64,000 nt of DNA from NCBI GenBank assembly GCA_019925095.2, contig CM034394.1, positions 26,958,272 through 27,022,271 on the forward strand. Reading direction: 5' to 3'. The number at the start of each line of letters is the position of its first letter. Position 1 is the first letter of the stretch. The position numbers were made by a program, and so were the translations under genes. Below, in pieces: positions 10,599 to 20,741 of this stretch. The DNA comes from Dendrolimus kikuchii. Lineage: Eukaryota; Arthropoda; Insecta; Lepidoptera; Lasiocampidae. A model generated the notes under the pieces. It had not been told where the DNA came from. It saw only the letters and a program-made list of their open reading frames with translations, and did not search any database.

Positions 10599-10918
10599 AA
10601 GTCGATGCAACTCTGAGAACCTTTCTTCAGGCATGTATAAGGCAATGGGTCACATACCTTAGGGTTCCAGGGGGAGGAGGGGTTCCTTTGCCGGAGGGCG
10701 AGATAAATATCGAGCGTGGAATATTCCAGGGCGACAGCTTGAGTCCCTTGTGGTTTTGCCTAGCATTGAACCCTCTTAGCACTTTGCTAGAGTCTTCAAA
10801 GCTAGGCTATCGGTTTCGAAGAGGGGGTGAGATCGTGTCGCACTTGCTGTATATGGATGACCTCAAACTTGTTGCATCCAACGAACCACACTTGATTGAA
10901 TTACTGAAGACAACATAA
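10599..10918 (+). pseudogene. Dong/R4-like ORF, RT palm with YMDD
   Basis: VDATLRTFLQACIRQWVTYL, then GIFQGDSLSPLWFCLALNPL (RT motif B) and HLLYMDDLKLVASNEPHL (motif C, YMDD). The catalytic residues are kept, so disablement is by frameshift rather than by loss of active-site residues. Stop at 10916-10918. Confidence 0.9.
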
Positions 10919-11690
10919 TGCTTCAGTAAGTCAATTAATATGGAATTCGGGATAGAAAAGTGTGCGGTCATGGATGTGCGGCGAGGGAAAGTTGTGAATT
11001 CACCGAATTTACAACTCTCAGAGAACATGTCTCTCAAATCCCTCTCCGAGACCGAGACATACAAGTACCTGGGTATGTCAGAGTCTTTAGGTACAGCCGA
11101 CGCGGACGTAAAACAGACGATGAAGGACCAACCGATTCTTTTGCCGCCTGAGGAAGGTTTTAACCAGCCTTCTCTCAGGTGGAAATAAGGTCAGAGCCTT
11201 CAACAGCTGGGTTATGCCCGTGTTGGCATACTCCTTTGGCATACTTAGGTAGACTCAAACGGAGCTGGACGCCCTAAATCGAAGAGTCCGTTGCCTACTG
11301 ACAAAATATCGTATGCATCACCCACTTTCATCAGTAATGAGATTGTACATCTCGCGAAGATGTGGAGGCCGAAGCTTTCTAAATGCCAAGGATCTGCACA
11401 ATCGCGAGGTGAACAATCTCAGGGCATATTTCCTTAAGATGAACGTGGGCTTGAATAAAGATGTTGTGGCAGTAGACAAAGGTCTTACCACGCTCGCGTT
11501 GGCTAAAGAGAACTGGTGCAATTTGGCAGTACTGAGCACCTCCGACCGCATCAACGTATAGAAGAGCAAGGAGCTGCTTGGCAGGTTTTATCGGGCCTTA
11601 ACAGGGCCCGATGTAGATCTGTCAGCGTCGGTAAACTGGCTACGGTTCGGTAACCTCTTTGGAGAAACTGAAGGTTTTGTCTTTGCAATT
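10919..11690 (+). pseudogene. Dong/R4-like ORF, thumb and linker fragments
   Basis: Pieces in shifting frames: FGIEKCAVMDVRRGKVVNSP, ETETYKYLGMSES, then RMHHPLSSVMRLYISRRCGG and LRAYFLKMNVGLNKDVVAVD. YKYLG is the motif following the RT palm. At least two frameshifts and one stop occur here. Confidence 0.75.
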
Positions 11691-12339
11691 ATGGACGAAG
11701 TTATTAAGACGAATAACTACCGGAAATATATCCTGAAGGATGGCACCTTAGACATCTGTCGGGCATGTCATCGCCCAGGTGAATCCCTCAGGCATATTGT
11801 TTCGGGCTGTTCACATCTTTCTAACGGCGAGTATTTGCACAGACATAACCTCATAGCCAGGATTACCCACCAGCAACTTGCCCTTCGTTACGGTCTTGTG
11901 GAAATGGAGGTGCCTTATTACCAGTACTCGCCGGAGCCAGTTCTTCAAAACAGTCGTGCCACGCGCTACTGGGATCGATCAGTTATTGCGGACAGGACTA
12001 TTGTAGCCAATAAGCCTGATATCGTGATAATAGATCGATCTGCACGGCGAGCAATACTCGTTGACATCAGTATCCTACATGACGATAACCTCGTGAAGGA
12101 AGAAAAAGAAAAAACTAAGTAAATACTTGGATCTTGCTCACGAGGTTACGGCTATGTGGCGTCTGGAGTCAACGAGCATTGTGCTGACAGTTGTTACTGT
12201 CAATGGTCTTATAGCGAAAAGCCTCGACCGTCATCTAGAGAGGCTTTCGCTGGGAAGCTGGGTGAAGGGCCAGATACAGAAGGCAGCACTCTTGGACACG
12301 GCACGAATTGTGAGGAGGTTCCTGTCTCTGGAGCCATAA
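11691..12339 (+). pseudogene. Dong/R4-like ORF, CCHC and restriction-like endonuclease
   Basis: CRACHRPGESLRHIVSGCSH is the CCHC finger (C-x2-C-x7-H-x4-C), followed by KPDIVIIDRSARRAILVDIS, the PD-(D/E)xK-like nuclease core of R2/R4/Dong elements, and after a frameshift at 12122 MDLAHEVTAMWRLES...RRFLSLEP. This nuclease makes the site-specific nick that starts target-primed reverse transcription. Confidence 0.88.
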
Positions 12340-12531
12340 CCATCGGTAGTTTGGACCCCAGACCCCGTTGGCGATGAGATGCAAGATTTTATATTTTTTT
12401 ATTGAATATGTATTTTATTTTTGATATATTTTTATAAAAGAATAATGTTATCTATTTTTTTATAAAAAAATATTTTTATATGTATATTTTAAAAAAATTA
12501 AAAAATTTTGAGAATAAATAAATACAGTATA
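12340..12531 (+). other. 3' UTR of the Dong/R4-like element
   Basis: Very AT-rich, with runs of T and A, directly before the (TAATAATAA) tract at 12529-12541. No ORF. Confidence 0.6.
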
Positions 12532-12540
12532 ATAATAATA

Positions 12541-13163
12541 AAACCGCAGGGGGGCTTTGTGGCGAAGCCTTAGGTGAGTAGCGACACCTCGTACCTGACT
12601 CCGGGGGCCAAGGCAAGGCCCCCGCCTCCGTGCTTGCCTTAGCCAGCCGGCACGGAGTGGAGATCGCTAGAGCTAAGATTCAAGCTCCAGGGGTGGAAGT
12701 GATAAATGGCCTAACGTCGGAAGTAGCTTCAGTGAACCTGCAGCCCACCTCTCTACACCCCTTAGCCACTCACACCCATGTTGCCCCTGCCTTCTATGGT
12801 ATTTTTTGGGGCCCATGCAGGGAGTGGCGAGTCACCGTCTGCCCATTTTTCCATGTTCTCCGAATATTGCGACGGACAGACGCCATAGTCCCCATATTCC
12901 CAGACCTCTAGTACCACTAGCTGTTCACCGCAATAGCCCGGTACTTTTTGTCTCCATTTCCCACAATAGTCCTACACTGGCCGGGGCTTGTCCTTGGGTG
13001 CATTACTATATGGTGTAGACAGGGATAATCGCCGGTCAGTGTCACGCCACATTTACATTAAATTTGTCAAAGGGCCTCTACGTGTTGGCTTTTCCATGGC
13101 CCCACGCAAGCCCTCCAAAAGTCCGGGCCATTTTTATGGCCCGTGGTTTCGAAAGACATACAA
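12541..13163 (+). mobile_element. TAA-flanked retroposon, family X, full copy
   Basis: Begins 'accgcaggggggctttgtgg' directly after TAA repeats and ends 'ggtttcgaaagacatacaaa' directly before (TAA/AAT)n. Other full copies at 25050-25628 and 60596-61160; copies at 40718 and 42786 keep only the 3' end. Shared 3' end with variable 5' truncation is the mark of target-primed reverse transcription. No RT or tRNA promoter boxes found. The first 85 bases fold into three hairpins. Confidence 0.8.
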
Positions 13164-13169
13164 ATATAA

Positions 13170-13412
13170 TAATAATAATTGGCAGACAAACACACACATT
13201 TGTATATCCCCAAACTAAGCAAGTAACGCTTGTGTTATGGGCAATATACATCGGACTGCTCTGGGGCCGATTCCAGACACCCAGACCATAGTAAATAACG
13301 GAGAAAATACGTTTCCGAAATTTACTATACCAGGAATCGAACCCGGAACCTCTGCGTTGCAGTGAGGTACGCCGGCAAAGGCTTAGCCCGCTTAACCAAG
13401 GAAGCCGTCAAA
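13170..13412 (-). mobile_element. tRNA-derived SINE1
   Basis: Reversed copy. Contains the B box GGTTCGATTCC on the minus strand (about 13334-13344) and an altered A-box side; 3' end 'aatgtgtgtgtttgtctgcc' abuts (AAT)n. Confidence 0.85.
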
Positions 13413-13534
13413 AATTAAACATACACAACTAAAAACTAATAATAATTAAATCTTTACATTAACTTATAAGAAACAAAATTAGAACATACAAAGAAATATT
13501 AACAAAAACTTTAATAGTAACATTAATTCTATAT

Positions 13535-13989
13535 TGTTACGAGTTGGGCCACCTGCATACCTGTATTTATTACCTGCCGCGGCGTTTGAGCTAATAACGT
13601 CGAAACTGTTTTATGACTGTCTTCTTTTGTTTTCTTTGCGTTTAAAATTTGTAATTAGACTCGTTTATGGCCGTTCGCAGGCATAATTACGCAGGTGTGC
13701 AGATTATGTATTCTGGGAATTGCGCCGACGCTTGCCAGGTAGACATGGAATCGGTGCATTATAAAGCAATGGCCCAAGGCAGAGAGGGGCAGTCAAGTGA
13801 CGATTGCGATACGAGCAAGACGTGTACCTTCGATAAGCTGTGACGGCCTTTACGCGTGTTATTGAATCGTGCAGTTTGTATTGGTTGTGTCCAGTTATAT
13901 TTGTACCTGTGTTATACGTGTTTGTATAGTTCTAATAAATTCTATAGTAATTCCAACGGCATTTTAATTCGAATCCCAAACTCGTAACA
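13535..13989 (+). mobile_element. Solo LTR (TGTTACGAGT...), 4-bp TSD
   Basis: Begins TGTTACGAGT and ends ACTCGTAACA (inverted ends), flanked by ATAT at 13531-13534 and 13990-13993. AATAAA-type signal near 13935 ('ctaataaattct'). Four-base duplication and TGTTACG start fit a Ty3/Gypsy-type LTR. Internal region lost by recombination. A second copy of the family is at 27723-28129. Confidence 0.9.
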
Positions 13990-13993
13990 ATAT

Positions 13994-14679
13994 GACACCT
14001 TGCTATATTCAAATCGTCAATTAAATCAACGGCAGACGTGCGCAGTTAGTTTTTATTTACAAAAGGTAGATGAAGATACCAAGATACCAAACCTAACAAA
14101 ATATAGAATTTAAAAAAAATCGTAAGATTATTGTCTACAACGCCGCTGCCCTCTCTCTATCTATACTATTATAAATCTGTAAGTGGTTCGAGTTTGTACA
14201 ATGCATTTAGAAATGTAAACAAAATCAGGGAGACTAATTCAGACAACAGATTCTGAAAATACAATTTTAAGACTTTTGTCTGTCTATCTGTCTGTCTGTT
14301 AGAGCATCGAGTGAAACTGCTGAACCAATTTAAATGAAACTCGTCACAGAGCAAGCTGCAGCGTGACTTAGGATACTTTGTATCCCGATAAATGATGTAG
14401 TTTCCATAGACTAGACGAATTAGCTAAATAGATGGCGCTGCATCGAGTTTTCTTCAATTCACTAATAGCACGTTCCACTAGTAGCTCACAACGCCCAAAA
14501 TGCTCCGTTAGCCGTTCCACAAGGCGACCGCGGTCGTTGTGGTCGTGGCGAAAATGTCACTAATTACGTCATCATGGCAAGAGGTGGGTTGAATAACCGT
14601 TCCACTTGAGTTTCCAATTGTAACGCCGGTAAGAAAATGGAATGGAAAAAATCACGGTCGTGAACATGGTCGTTGTGTT
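13994..14679. other. Intron DNA, no gene seen
   Basis: AT-rich, with a tail of an interspersed repeat ('gtctgtctatctgtctgtctg') at about 14277-14300. Intron of Trpgamma. Confidence 0.45.
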
Positions 14680-14825
14680 TTTTTTTATTGCAGGAGTTCA
14701 GCAGACAGGCAGACGGCCCACTTGATGGAAAGCGAAAGAACACCAAAGGAGCTACAAATGCGCTGCTGCTCTCTTAAGGGAGACTGGAACCTGGTCACTA
14801 ATGCCGGAACACAACTCAAGGTTAT
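14680..14825 (-). mobile_element. Retroposon family B, partial copy
   Basis: Reversed, from the T-run and 'attgcaggagttcagcagac' to 'ggaacacaactcaaggtt', missing the distal half and an internal segment. Confidence 0.8.
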
Positions 14826-15190
14826 ATTTTCTTAAGTTTTCGCGACTTGTATACATAATAAAACTACGTTTTAACGGTTTTAAGCGCGGTAATTTTATTT
14901 GATTCTGGTCTTTCCGACGTTTCGGCTACTTTTCAGTGGCCTTGATCACGGAAGACAAGGATGTCAAGTGTCAACGAGTATTGTTAAAGTTTTATTTAGC
15001 CTACCGCCAACTTGTTAATTTTAATTTTGTTTATAGTTATTATTTACTCTATGTGAGCCTAATCTAATTTACTACCGCTTCGCAACATGTTATGGCTTGA
15101 AGAGAAGAAGCGGCGCAAGAGACTCTTCAGCAAACATGCCTAGCTCTAATAATTTTATGTAATATTAAAATGGGTGGAAGGGAAAATAAA
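14826..15190. repeat. Foldback family C, one arm plus centre
   Basis: Left arm 'tttcttaagttttcgcgact' onward, then the longer centre ('taccgcttcgcaacatgtta', 'gaagaagcggcgcaagagac'). The right arm is missing. Confidence 0.8.
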
Positions 15191-15204
15191 AGTAATTATT
15201 AGGC

Positions 15205-15355
15205 AATTATAAGCACTCACTAATTATTTCGACTTAATGAGGGTACAGATTTCGAGCAACAGAGGTTTTGGCGTTTAAGGGAAGGGAACACAATTTTTTG
15301 TCGAGTTTGGGAGGTTTTCGTCTTATCGAGGTTCGCCTTAAAGAGGTTCTACTGT
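15205..15355. repeat. Pogo-like transposon end
   Basis: Read on the minus strand it starts 'cagtagaacctctttaaggc' and continues 'gaacctcgataagacgaaaa', the style of pogo/Tigger-type terminal repeats that follow a TA target. Only one end present. Confidence 0.5.
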
Positions 15356-15476
15356 ATCACCTCAAAGGACCCCTCCACCAACTGTGAATTTCCACGAATT
15401 TGGTCGATTCATCGATAGCTAAAGGTTGCCGCGATGTATTAAGAGAAAGCAAACGCCAATAGAATTGGAAGCTTAC

Positions 15477-15843
15477 CTGGCCGAATGTCGAGCATGGTCG
15501 CAGACGGAGTCCTCGGAGCGCGACCTGCCGATGAGCCTGGAGACCCTGGCGGCGCGCGCGGCCTCGATGATGGTGCCCCAGCGGCGCTTGTGCGCCGTGG
15601 GCTTCCGGCGCTGCGCCGGGCCCAGGGCCGGCGGGGCGGCGTCGCTCAAGCTGGACTGCGAGGTGCGCAGCCGGGCCCCCAGCAGCGCGGAGAGGGATCC
15701 ATGAGGCGCCCCCCCGCTGCCGTGCTCGTGGTGGAACGAGATGAGGAACTCGTCAACCGGAGCCAGGGAGCCGCTCGGGGCTATGTTGAAGCCCTTCATC
15801 AGCCGGCGCTCCTTCTGCCGGTTCTTTTTGCCACCACCGCCAC
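15477..15843 (-). CDS. Trpgamma: Trpgamma exon: C-terminal tail, basic and Gly/Ser-rich
   Basis: Begins after 'caatcgcag' with (G)GGGGKKNRQKERRLMKGFNI and ends at the donor 'gtaagc' (15476) in phase 2. MKGFNIAPSGSLAPVDEFLI is followed by a Gly/Ala/Ser-rich stretch with many arginines, then RRWGTIIEAARAARVSRLIG, a basic helix that could be a calmodulin- or lipid-binding segment (inference), and RSRSEDSVC. Strongly GC-rich. Phases match on both sides. Confidence 0.9.
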
Positions 15844-15853
15844 CTGCGATTGT

Positions 15854-16575
15854 TGTTTTAAGTGATACAACTTAAAACATTGCTATATTTCAAGAAAATT
15901 GATTTGAACTAAATCTCTATATATAGGTAAGTATATAAGAAACAAAGTCGTGTTAGTATTAACATAACTCAAGAACAGCGGGACCAATTTGTATGATTTT
16001 TGTGTTTTTAGAATTGTCTTCGGTCAGAATAGGATAATAAGTATTAAAATATGATATTCATCAATAAAAAAATGTCATTAAAAGAACATGAGTCACAGCA
16101 TCAGTCTAGCCATTAATTTATTCTGATCTTTCCCGGCCAATTTTGGCAATGGTGATTGCATTTACACTTATTTTCATTTGTATGATTTAGGTGAATTATT
16201 TTTGTGTGTGTTCAAGTGGGTCCCGGGGTGGTTTAGATTCAAATTTGAACCAGGTAGATGGCGCTGCAATCGGGTTCCAGGATTTAGGTGAATTATTTTT
16301 GTGTGTGTTCAAGTAGATCCGTTGATGGTTTAGATTCACGATTGGACCCAGTAGGTGGCGCCGCTGAACACCTCTTTAACGGTGGGAGCGATTTTAATGT
16401 TTTTTTTTTGTTTTTTCAAGAAGATTTGAGAATAGATTAACAATTATTCCCGGTTGATGTCGCTGCAATCGGTTTCTAGATTTTTATTTTTTAAGGGCAA
16501 GACAACGTCTGCCAGTTACAGCTAGTTAGTAATAATTCAGTATTTGAGATGTAGGCTATTTTTATATTTGTTTTT
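15854..16575. other. Intron DNA with fragments of a short repeat
   Basis: Two similar blocks ('atttgtgtgtgttcaagt', 'atggcgctgcaatcgg') near 16195-16290 and 16285-16470. The same family appears reversed at 30420-30600. No gene. Confidence 0.45.
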
Positions 16576-16890
16576 CATTTTTTTTTATTGCATGAGTTCA
16601 GCAGACAGGCAGACGGCCTACTTGATGGAAAGCGGTTACTATCGCCTATGGACATTTGCAACACCAAAGGTGCTACAAATGCGCTGCTGCTCTCTTAAGG
16701 GAGACTGGGACCTGGTCACTAATGCCGGAACACAACTCAAGGTTGTTATAGCGACATACTTTAGACCAGGGGTGGTAGCCATCCAGTCGCGCAAATGCCC
16801 TACCACCTGGCTGTGGGTTGTTTTGTCACCTCTTACGACAGGCCGCCCCAACGCAGGAAATTGTATTCTTTCTCCGTTCCTGTGCGGATG
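16576..16890 (-). mobile_element. Retroposon family B, full copy
   Basis: From 'ttttttattgcatgagttca' to 'ttctccgttcctgtgcggat', about 310 bp, in reverse orientation. Confidence 0.88.
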
Positions 16891-17695
16891 AAAGGATCAT
16901 TATACAGCTAAATACATGTGAATTAATAACAATAAGTAAGAACAGAAAGCCAATGATAGATCTAGTAATAAGCTATCGGTTATAATTAACATGCAGATGT
17001 AAAAACGACACCAAGATGGTTAGTCACTGTTGAAAAATTTAAGGCTCAGACACCGCTTGGCTCCTGAAATACTGGTCACAAACGGATCAATCATCATATT
17101 TACTTACATTGTTTAAATAACTACTTGCTCGCACTAGAAATGAGTTTTGTCTGAAATTGGTAAGACTTAAAGGTACATTAATAGATTGATTAAACCGGGA
17201 CTTCGCTGGGATATTAGAGTGGAGCTTACTTAGGAGATCTGGACAGTCAATATCTTTAGTAAGAATGCAATATCTCGCCGGTCTTTAAGTGGCAAGAGGT
17301 TAAATGATACTTCAGATCCATTCACTGTTGAGTGTTGATGTGAACTGATTTTTTTTTTTTTTTTTGGAGCTGGACCCAGCTATATAGCCCCGCAGATGGC
17401 TGTTTCAGCGATACCGGACTTTGGGTGTATCGTTACCATATCGAATTAATTTTGATTTTGATCGATGTTCAAGTGTTGTAGCTCTCTAGCAATATCGAGA
17501 CGTCAATTTTTGACTGTCAACACTACGTACTGATCAAAGCGGAGAGTGGCAACACCAGTGCAAGAACGGCGGCCGAACGATAAACAAAAAAATACGAGCG
17601 CGCAAGCAAAATTCGAGTGACATCCCACCAAACTCTTAAAAGACAAAAAGGTGCTAGCTGCAGACTCAGCTACGTACAGTGTTTATATCGTTACT
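16891..17695. other. Intron DNA; unknown unit interrupted by LINE at 17708
   Basis: No gene seen. 17350-17695 and 17986-18300 may be one older unit split by the LINE, since the 12-bp target sequence is repeated on both sides. Confidence 0.4.
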
Positions 17696-17707
17696 GCTAG
17701 AAAAGGA

Positions 17708-17973
17708 TGAAAGAATGACTAAACAGATATACAATGCAAAAGTGGATGGATGCAGAAGTCGTGGAAGGCCACGACCCACCTTCCATGATCAAATTGATCG
17801 TGTACTAGCAGAAGGTGATGTCAGGAGCCTTAAGAACAGACGAGTGTGCATGACAAGAGTTATGAATGTCAAAGAGGCAAGTGAGGTGTGTAAGAATAAG
17901 CCTAAATGGCACTCTGTTGTTCGTGCCTACCCCGCAAGGGAACTGGCGTGAAGTTATGTATGTATGTATGTAT
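17708..17973 (+). mobile_element. (GTAT)n-tailed LINE fragment with 12-bp TSD
   Basis: Encodes the last part of the LINE frame ([20 protein letters not shown] ... AYPARELA) and the (GTAT)n tail. GCTAGAAAAGGA occurs at 17696-17707 and again at 17974-17985, a clean target-site duplication. Confidence 0.93.
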
Positions 17974-17985
17974 GCTAGAAAAGGA

Positions 17986-18940
17986 ACCTTGAGCGTCGAA
18001 AGGGATCAAATTTACCCAGAGTGGTGTTCGATCGCCTTTGCTGGGCAATCGAATCGGCTTCCCGACTCCGTGGGAGCGGAGGCGTTCAGCCCGGAAGCAG
18101 CGCGCTCGAGGAGGCACCTCCTACTCTATATTGAGATTTAACAGTAAAGGCAGAATGAGCTAAGCCAACAGGCTGAAGTGTTACAACTCCGCCGGCGGAG
18201 CTGATCCTAGTCTATCATTACTACCGCTTCGCAACGTGTTATAGCTGGAGGAGAAGAAGCGGCGGTAGAAACTCTCCAGCGACACGCCTAAGCTAATTTG
18301 GAAACGGTAACCTTAAGTACAAATATTAACAAGTCGTACTGCTAGTACAATGTATAGCACAGTGTGTGAGCGGGACGGGTGACGTGCGAGCGAGATGGAG
18401 CAACTATTAACATGTGCGCTCCCGCGCTGCGCTAGTCAGTAGTGCGTTGTCCGCTGCGATGACAAGACGCATGCGGCTCCCATAAGGTGAAATTTTTCGC
18501 AAATATCAATAGATAAATAGTTAGAGTACTAGATCTTTTTCCTATAGCAAAATGTAGATGATAAGAACAATGAATGTCGTGTGGACTCCTATTCACTTAG
18601 CTAATACAATAGCAAAGCATAATAACCACTGAAAAACCTTGCCGTCGCTATTTCTTTGTTCAGTGAATTGCAGGAGACAGCGCTAAATAGAAAGCAGGGG
18701 ATTCTTATTTCGGAGGCCAGGACATATTGAGTCTTCCCTATAACATAGTGGGACGGGGGGTCGGGGGACGCTCCCGACGAACCACACCCAGTACCGTGGG
18801 GTGTCCTAGTCTCAGGGACACCCCTCCTTGTCGGCTCGCATCGAGGTGTCACGGCAGTCATACCCATGGTTACGGTCCCGTGGCGCCTCATTATGATGCG
18901 GAGGAACTGGAAGGTTTAGTGGGTAGTCAGGCGGTCGGTG
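17986..18940. other. Intron DNA; possible unclassified LINE-like repeat 18720-18940
   Basis: 18200-18300 resembles the centre of family C ('taccgcttcgcaacgtgtta'). 18725-18935 is GC-rich and looks like the tail of an unidentified repeat ('cggtcccgtggcgcctcatt'). No intact coding frame. Confidence 0.4.
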
Positions 18941-18942
18941 CT

Positions 18943-19236
18943 TGCTTTTTATTGCAGGAGATCAGCAGACAGACAGACGACCCACTTGATTGAAAGCGGT
19001 TACCATCGCCGATGGACATTTGCAACACCAAAGGTGCTCTTAAAGGAGACTGGAACCTAGTCACTAATACCGGAACACAACTCAAGGATTATTATGGCGG
19101 CATACTCTAGACCAGGGGTGGTAGCTATCGAGTCGGGCAAATGCCCTTCCACCTGGCTGTGGGTTGTTAAGTCGCCTCTTACGACAGGCCGCCCCAACGC
19201 AGGAAATTGTATTCTTTCTCCGTTCCTGCATGGATT
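18943..19236 (-). mobile_element. Retroposon family B, copy
   Basis: From 'ttttattgcaggagatcagc' to 'ttctccgttcctgcatggat', reversed, with a deletion near 19035. Confidence 0.85.
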
Positions 19237-19440
19237 ATGTGCAGCACCAGCAGCCGGGAGCATGCGCAAATGCATTCCCCCAGCGTTATCAAAGAAAGGA
19301 CACATTGAGTCCTTGAGCTGCAGCAGTTCACTAACTCTAGTTGTCTCACCGACCCAAAATGTGTCTTGGTCTCCGGAAGCGAGAATACGCCCCCTTATCT
19401 TCTATCCTGTAGTTTTTTGCCAATTGTGGGCGTTTACCAC

Positions 19441-19676
19441 TACTCAGAAGCGACTAAACAACGCACAGCCAGGTGGTAGGGTATTTACTCCACTGGATGG
19501 CGACCACCCCTGGTCTAGAGTATGCCGCCATAACAACCTTGTGTTGTGTTCCGGCGTTAGTGACCAGGTTCCAGTCTCCTTTAAGAGCACCTTTGGTGTT
19601 GTAAATGTCCATAGGCGATGGTAACCGCTTTCCATCAAGTGAGCCGTCTGCCAGTCTGCTGAACTCCTACAATAAA
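19441..19676 (+). mobile_element. Retroposon family B, 5'-truncated copy
   Basis: Starts inside the element ('gcgactaaacaacgcacagc') and ends 'aactcctacaataaaaaac', about 65 bases from the Trpgamma exon end at 19741. Confidence 0.85.
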
Positions 19677-19740
19677 AAACCATCCGTTGTAGGTGACCGA
19701 GCCAGCGGAGGCGGTGAGTTTAGTTCTAGAAGTAACTGAC

Positions 19741-19924
19741 CCGGCGCACCCGCGTTCGCTGTGGACGTGTTCATGCCGGAGTTCCTCAGGATCTCGACGA
19801 GCTCGCAGCGGAACGCGCTCACGTCCTGCTTTATCTCGTTGACGTCGTCCTCGGTGACGCCGCCGCTCTCCGCGCGCCGCTGCTGCACCGTCACATACCG
19901 GCGCACGAGGTTGCGCATTATCGC
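19741..19924 (-). CDS. Trpgamma: Trpgamma exon: conserved post-TRP coil
   Basis: 61 codons plus one base. It starts after 'tttgtgtccag' with AIMRNLVRRYVTVQQRRAES and continues GGVTEDDVNEIKQDVSAFR, CELVEILRNSGMNTSTANAG. This is the conserved C-terminal helical region that distinguishes Trpgamma-type channels, likely a coiled coil. The donor is 'gtcagt' (19740), less canonical than the others but required by the phase of the next exon. A 5'-truncated retroposon copy abuts the intron at 19441-19676. Confidence 0.92.
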
Positions 19925-19989
19925 CTGGACACAAAACAAAATCGCCGTTAATAAGGCGATGATAGTTCTCAACTGGAATGTAATAAGTG

Positions 19990-20400
19990 CATTTATACAT
20001 TTAACCTCGCCAAAAGCACGAGATACCTGATAAAATAAAAAAAACGACTTCAAAAACTAAAAAATTAAAAAGTATAAAATAACTTATTTCTAAAGCTATT
20101 ATTATTACGGTGAACATACATATGCAAAAAAACAAGCAAAAAAAAAAAAGATCCCGACGAATTGAGAACTTCCTCGTTTTTTTGAAGTCGGTTAAAAAGG
20201 GCCGGTGGTTTCACCTCTTTCTTTGATTATTGTTAAATACCCGCCTATTTACGTAGAAACATACCAGTCTAGAAGACTTGTACGGTCAAATGAAGTGTGA
20301 CCAGTAGGAAATATTCATTGCTTTGAAATCCTAATCCTTTGTTGTGATTGACTTTCAAACGTCCAGGACCAAAAATCAAAGTTTCATTTTGCCAATATAA
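19990..20400. repeat. accgacttcaa repeat fragment and intron DNA
   Basis: 20038-20200 has 'aaaacgacttcaaaaactaa' and 'tttttttgaagtcggttaaa', the same inverted pieces as at 53376 and 59680. The rest is unassigned. Confidence 0.5.
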
Positions 20401-20404
20401 TAAC

Positions 20405-20590
20405 GACCTCTGTGGTCGACTAAGCCTTTGCCGGCCTACCTCACTGCAACGCTGAGGTTCCGGGTTCGATTCGTGGCGATAGTAAATTTAGGAAATAAAT
20501 TTTCTCCACTATTTACTATGGTCTGGGATCGGCCCCAGTCTAGTCCGTTGTATATTGCTCATAAAAAAAACATAACTTTGCTTAATTAAG
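20405..20590 (+). mobile_element. tRNA-derived SINE1
   Basis: 'gtggtcgactaagcctttgc' A-box region (decayed) and B box GGTTCGATTCG; 3' part 'gcttaattaagggatataca'. Confidence 0.82.
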
Positions 20591-20741
20591 GGATATACAC
20601 ACTGGTCCAGGCGGACATGAAAACAATACGCACGCGCCGGTGTGTACGCGCAATATCAGCTTTTTACTATGACCAACGCTCAATAGTCTACGGCCAAGTT
20701 TCAAAAATTCACTTCGGAACTAAAACGAACTACACACAACA

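Larger units (their letters stand above)
8698..12540 (+). mobile_element. Dong/R4-type non-LTR retrotransposon in TAA repeats, degenerate
   Basis: Nearly full-length element lying between (AAT)n at 8699-8715 and (ATA)n at 12529-12542. It encodes, in order, an N-terminal domain (RWTQELIECVMRAYYEATEG), a reverse transcriptase with YMDD, and a CCHC plus restriction-like endonuclease region, the order known for the R2/R4/Dong group, of which Dong targets TAA repeats. The frame is broken at about 9605, 10580, 10918, 11165 and 12122, so it cannot encode a working protein. Confidence 0.87.

Noticed and set aside
15426..15865. Plus-strand frames opposite the exon at 15477-15843
   Set aside because: GC-rich shadows; no family resemblance.
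19245..19440. Frame with SLSCSSSLTLVVSPTQNVSW as a coding exon
   Set aside because: No splice-consistent partner and no homology; lies between two retroposon copies.
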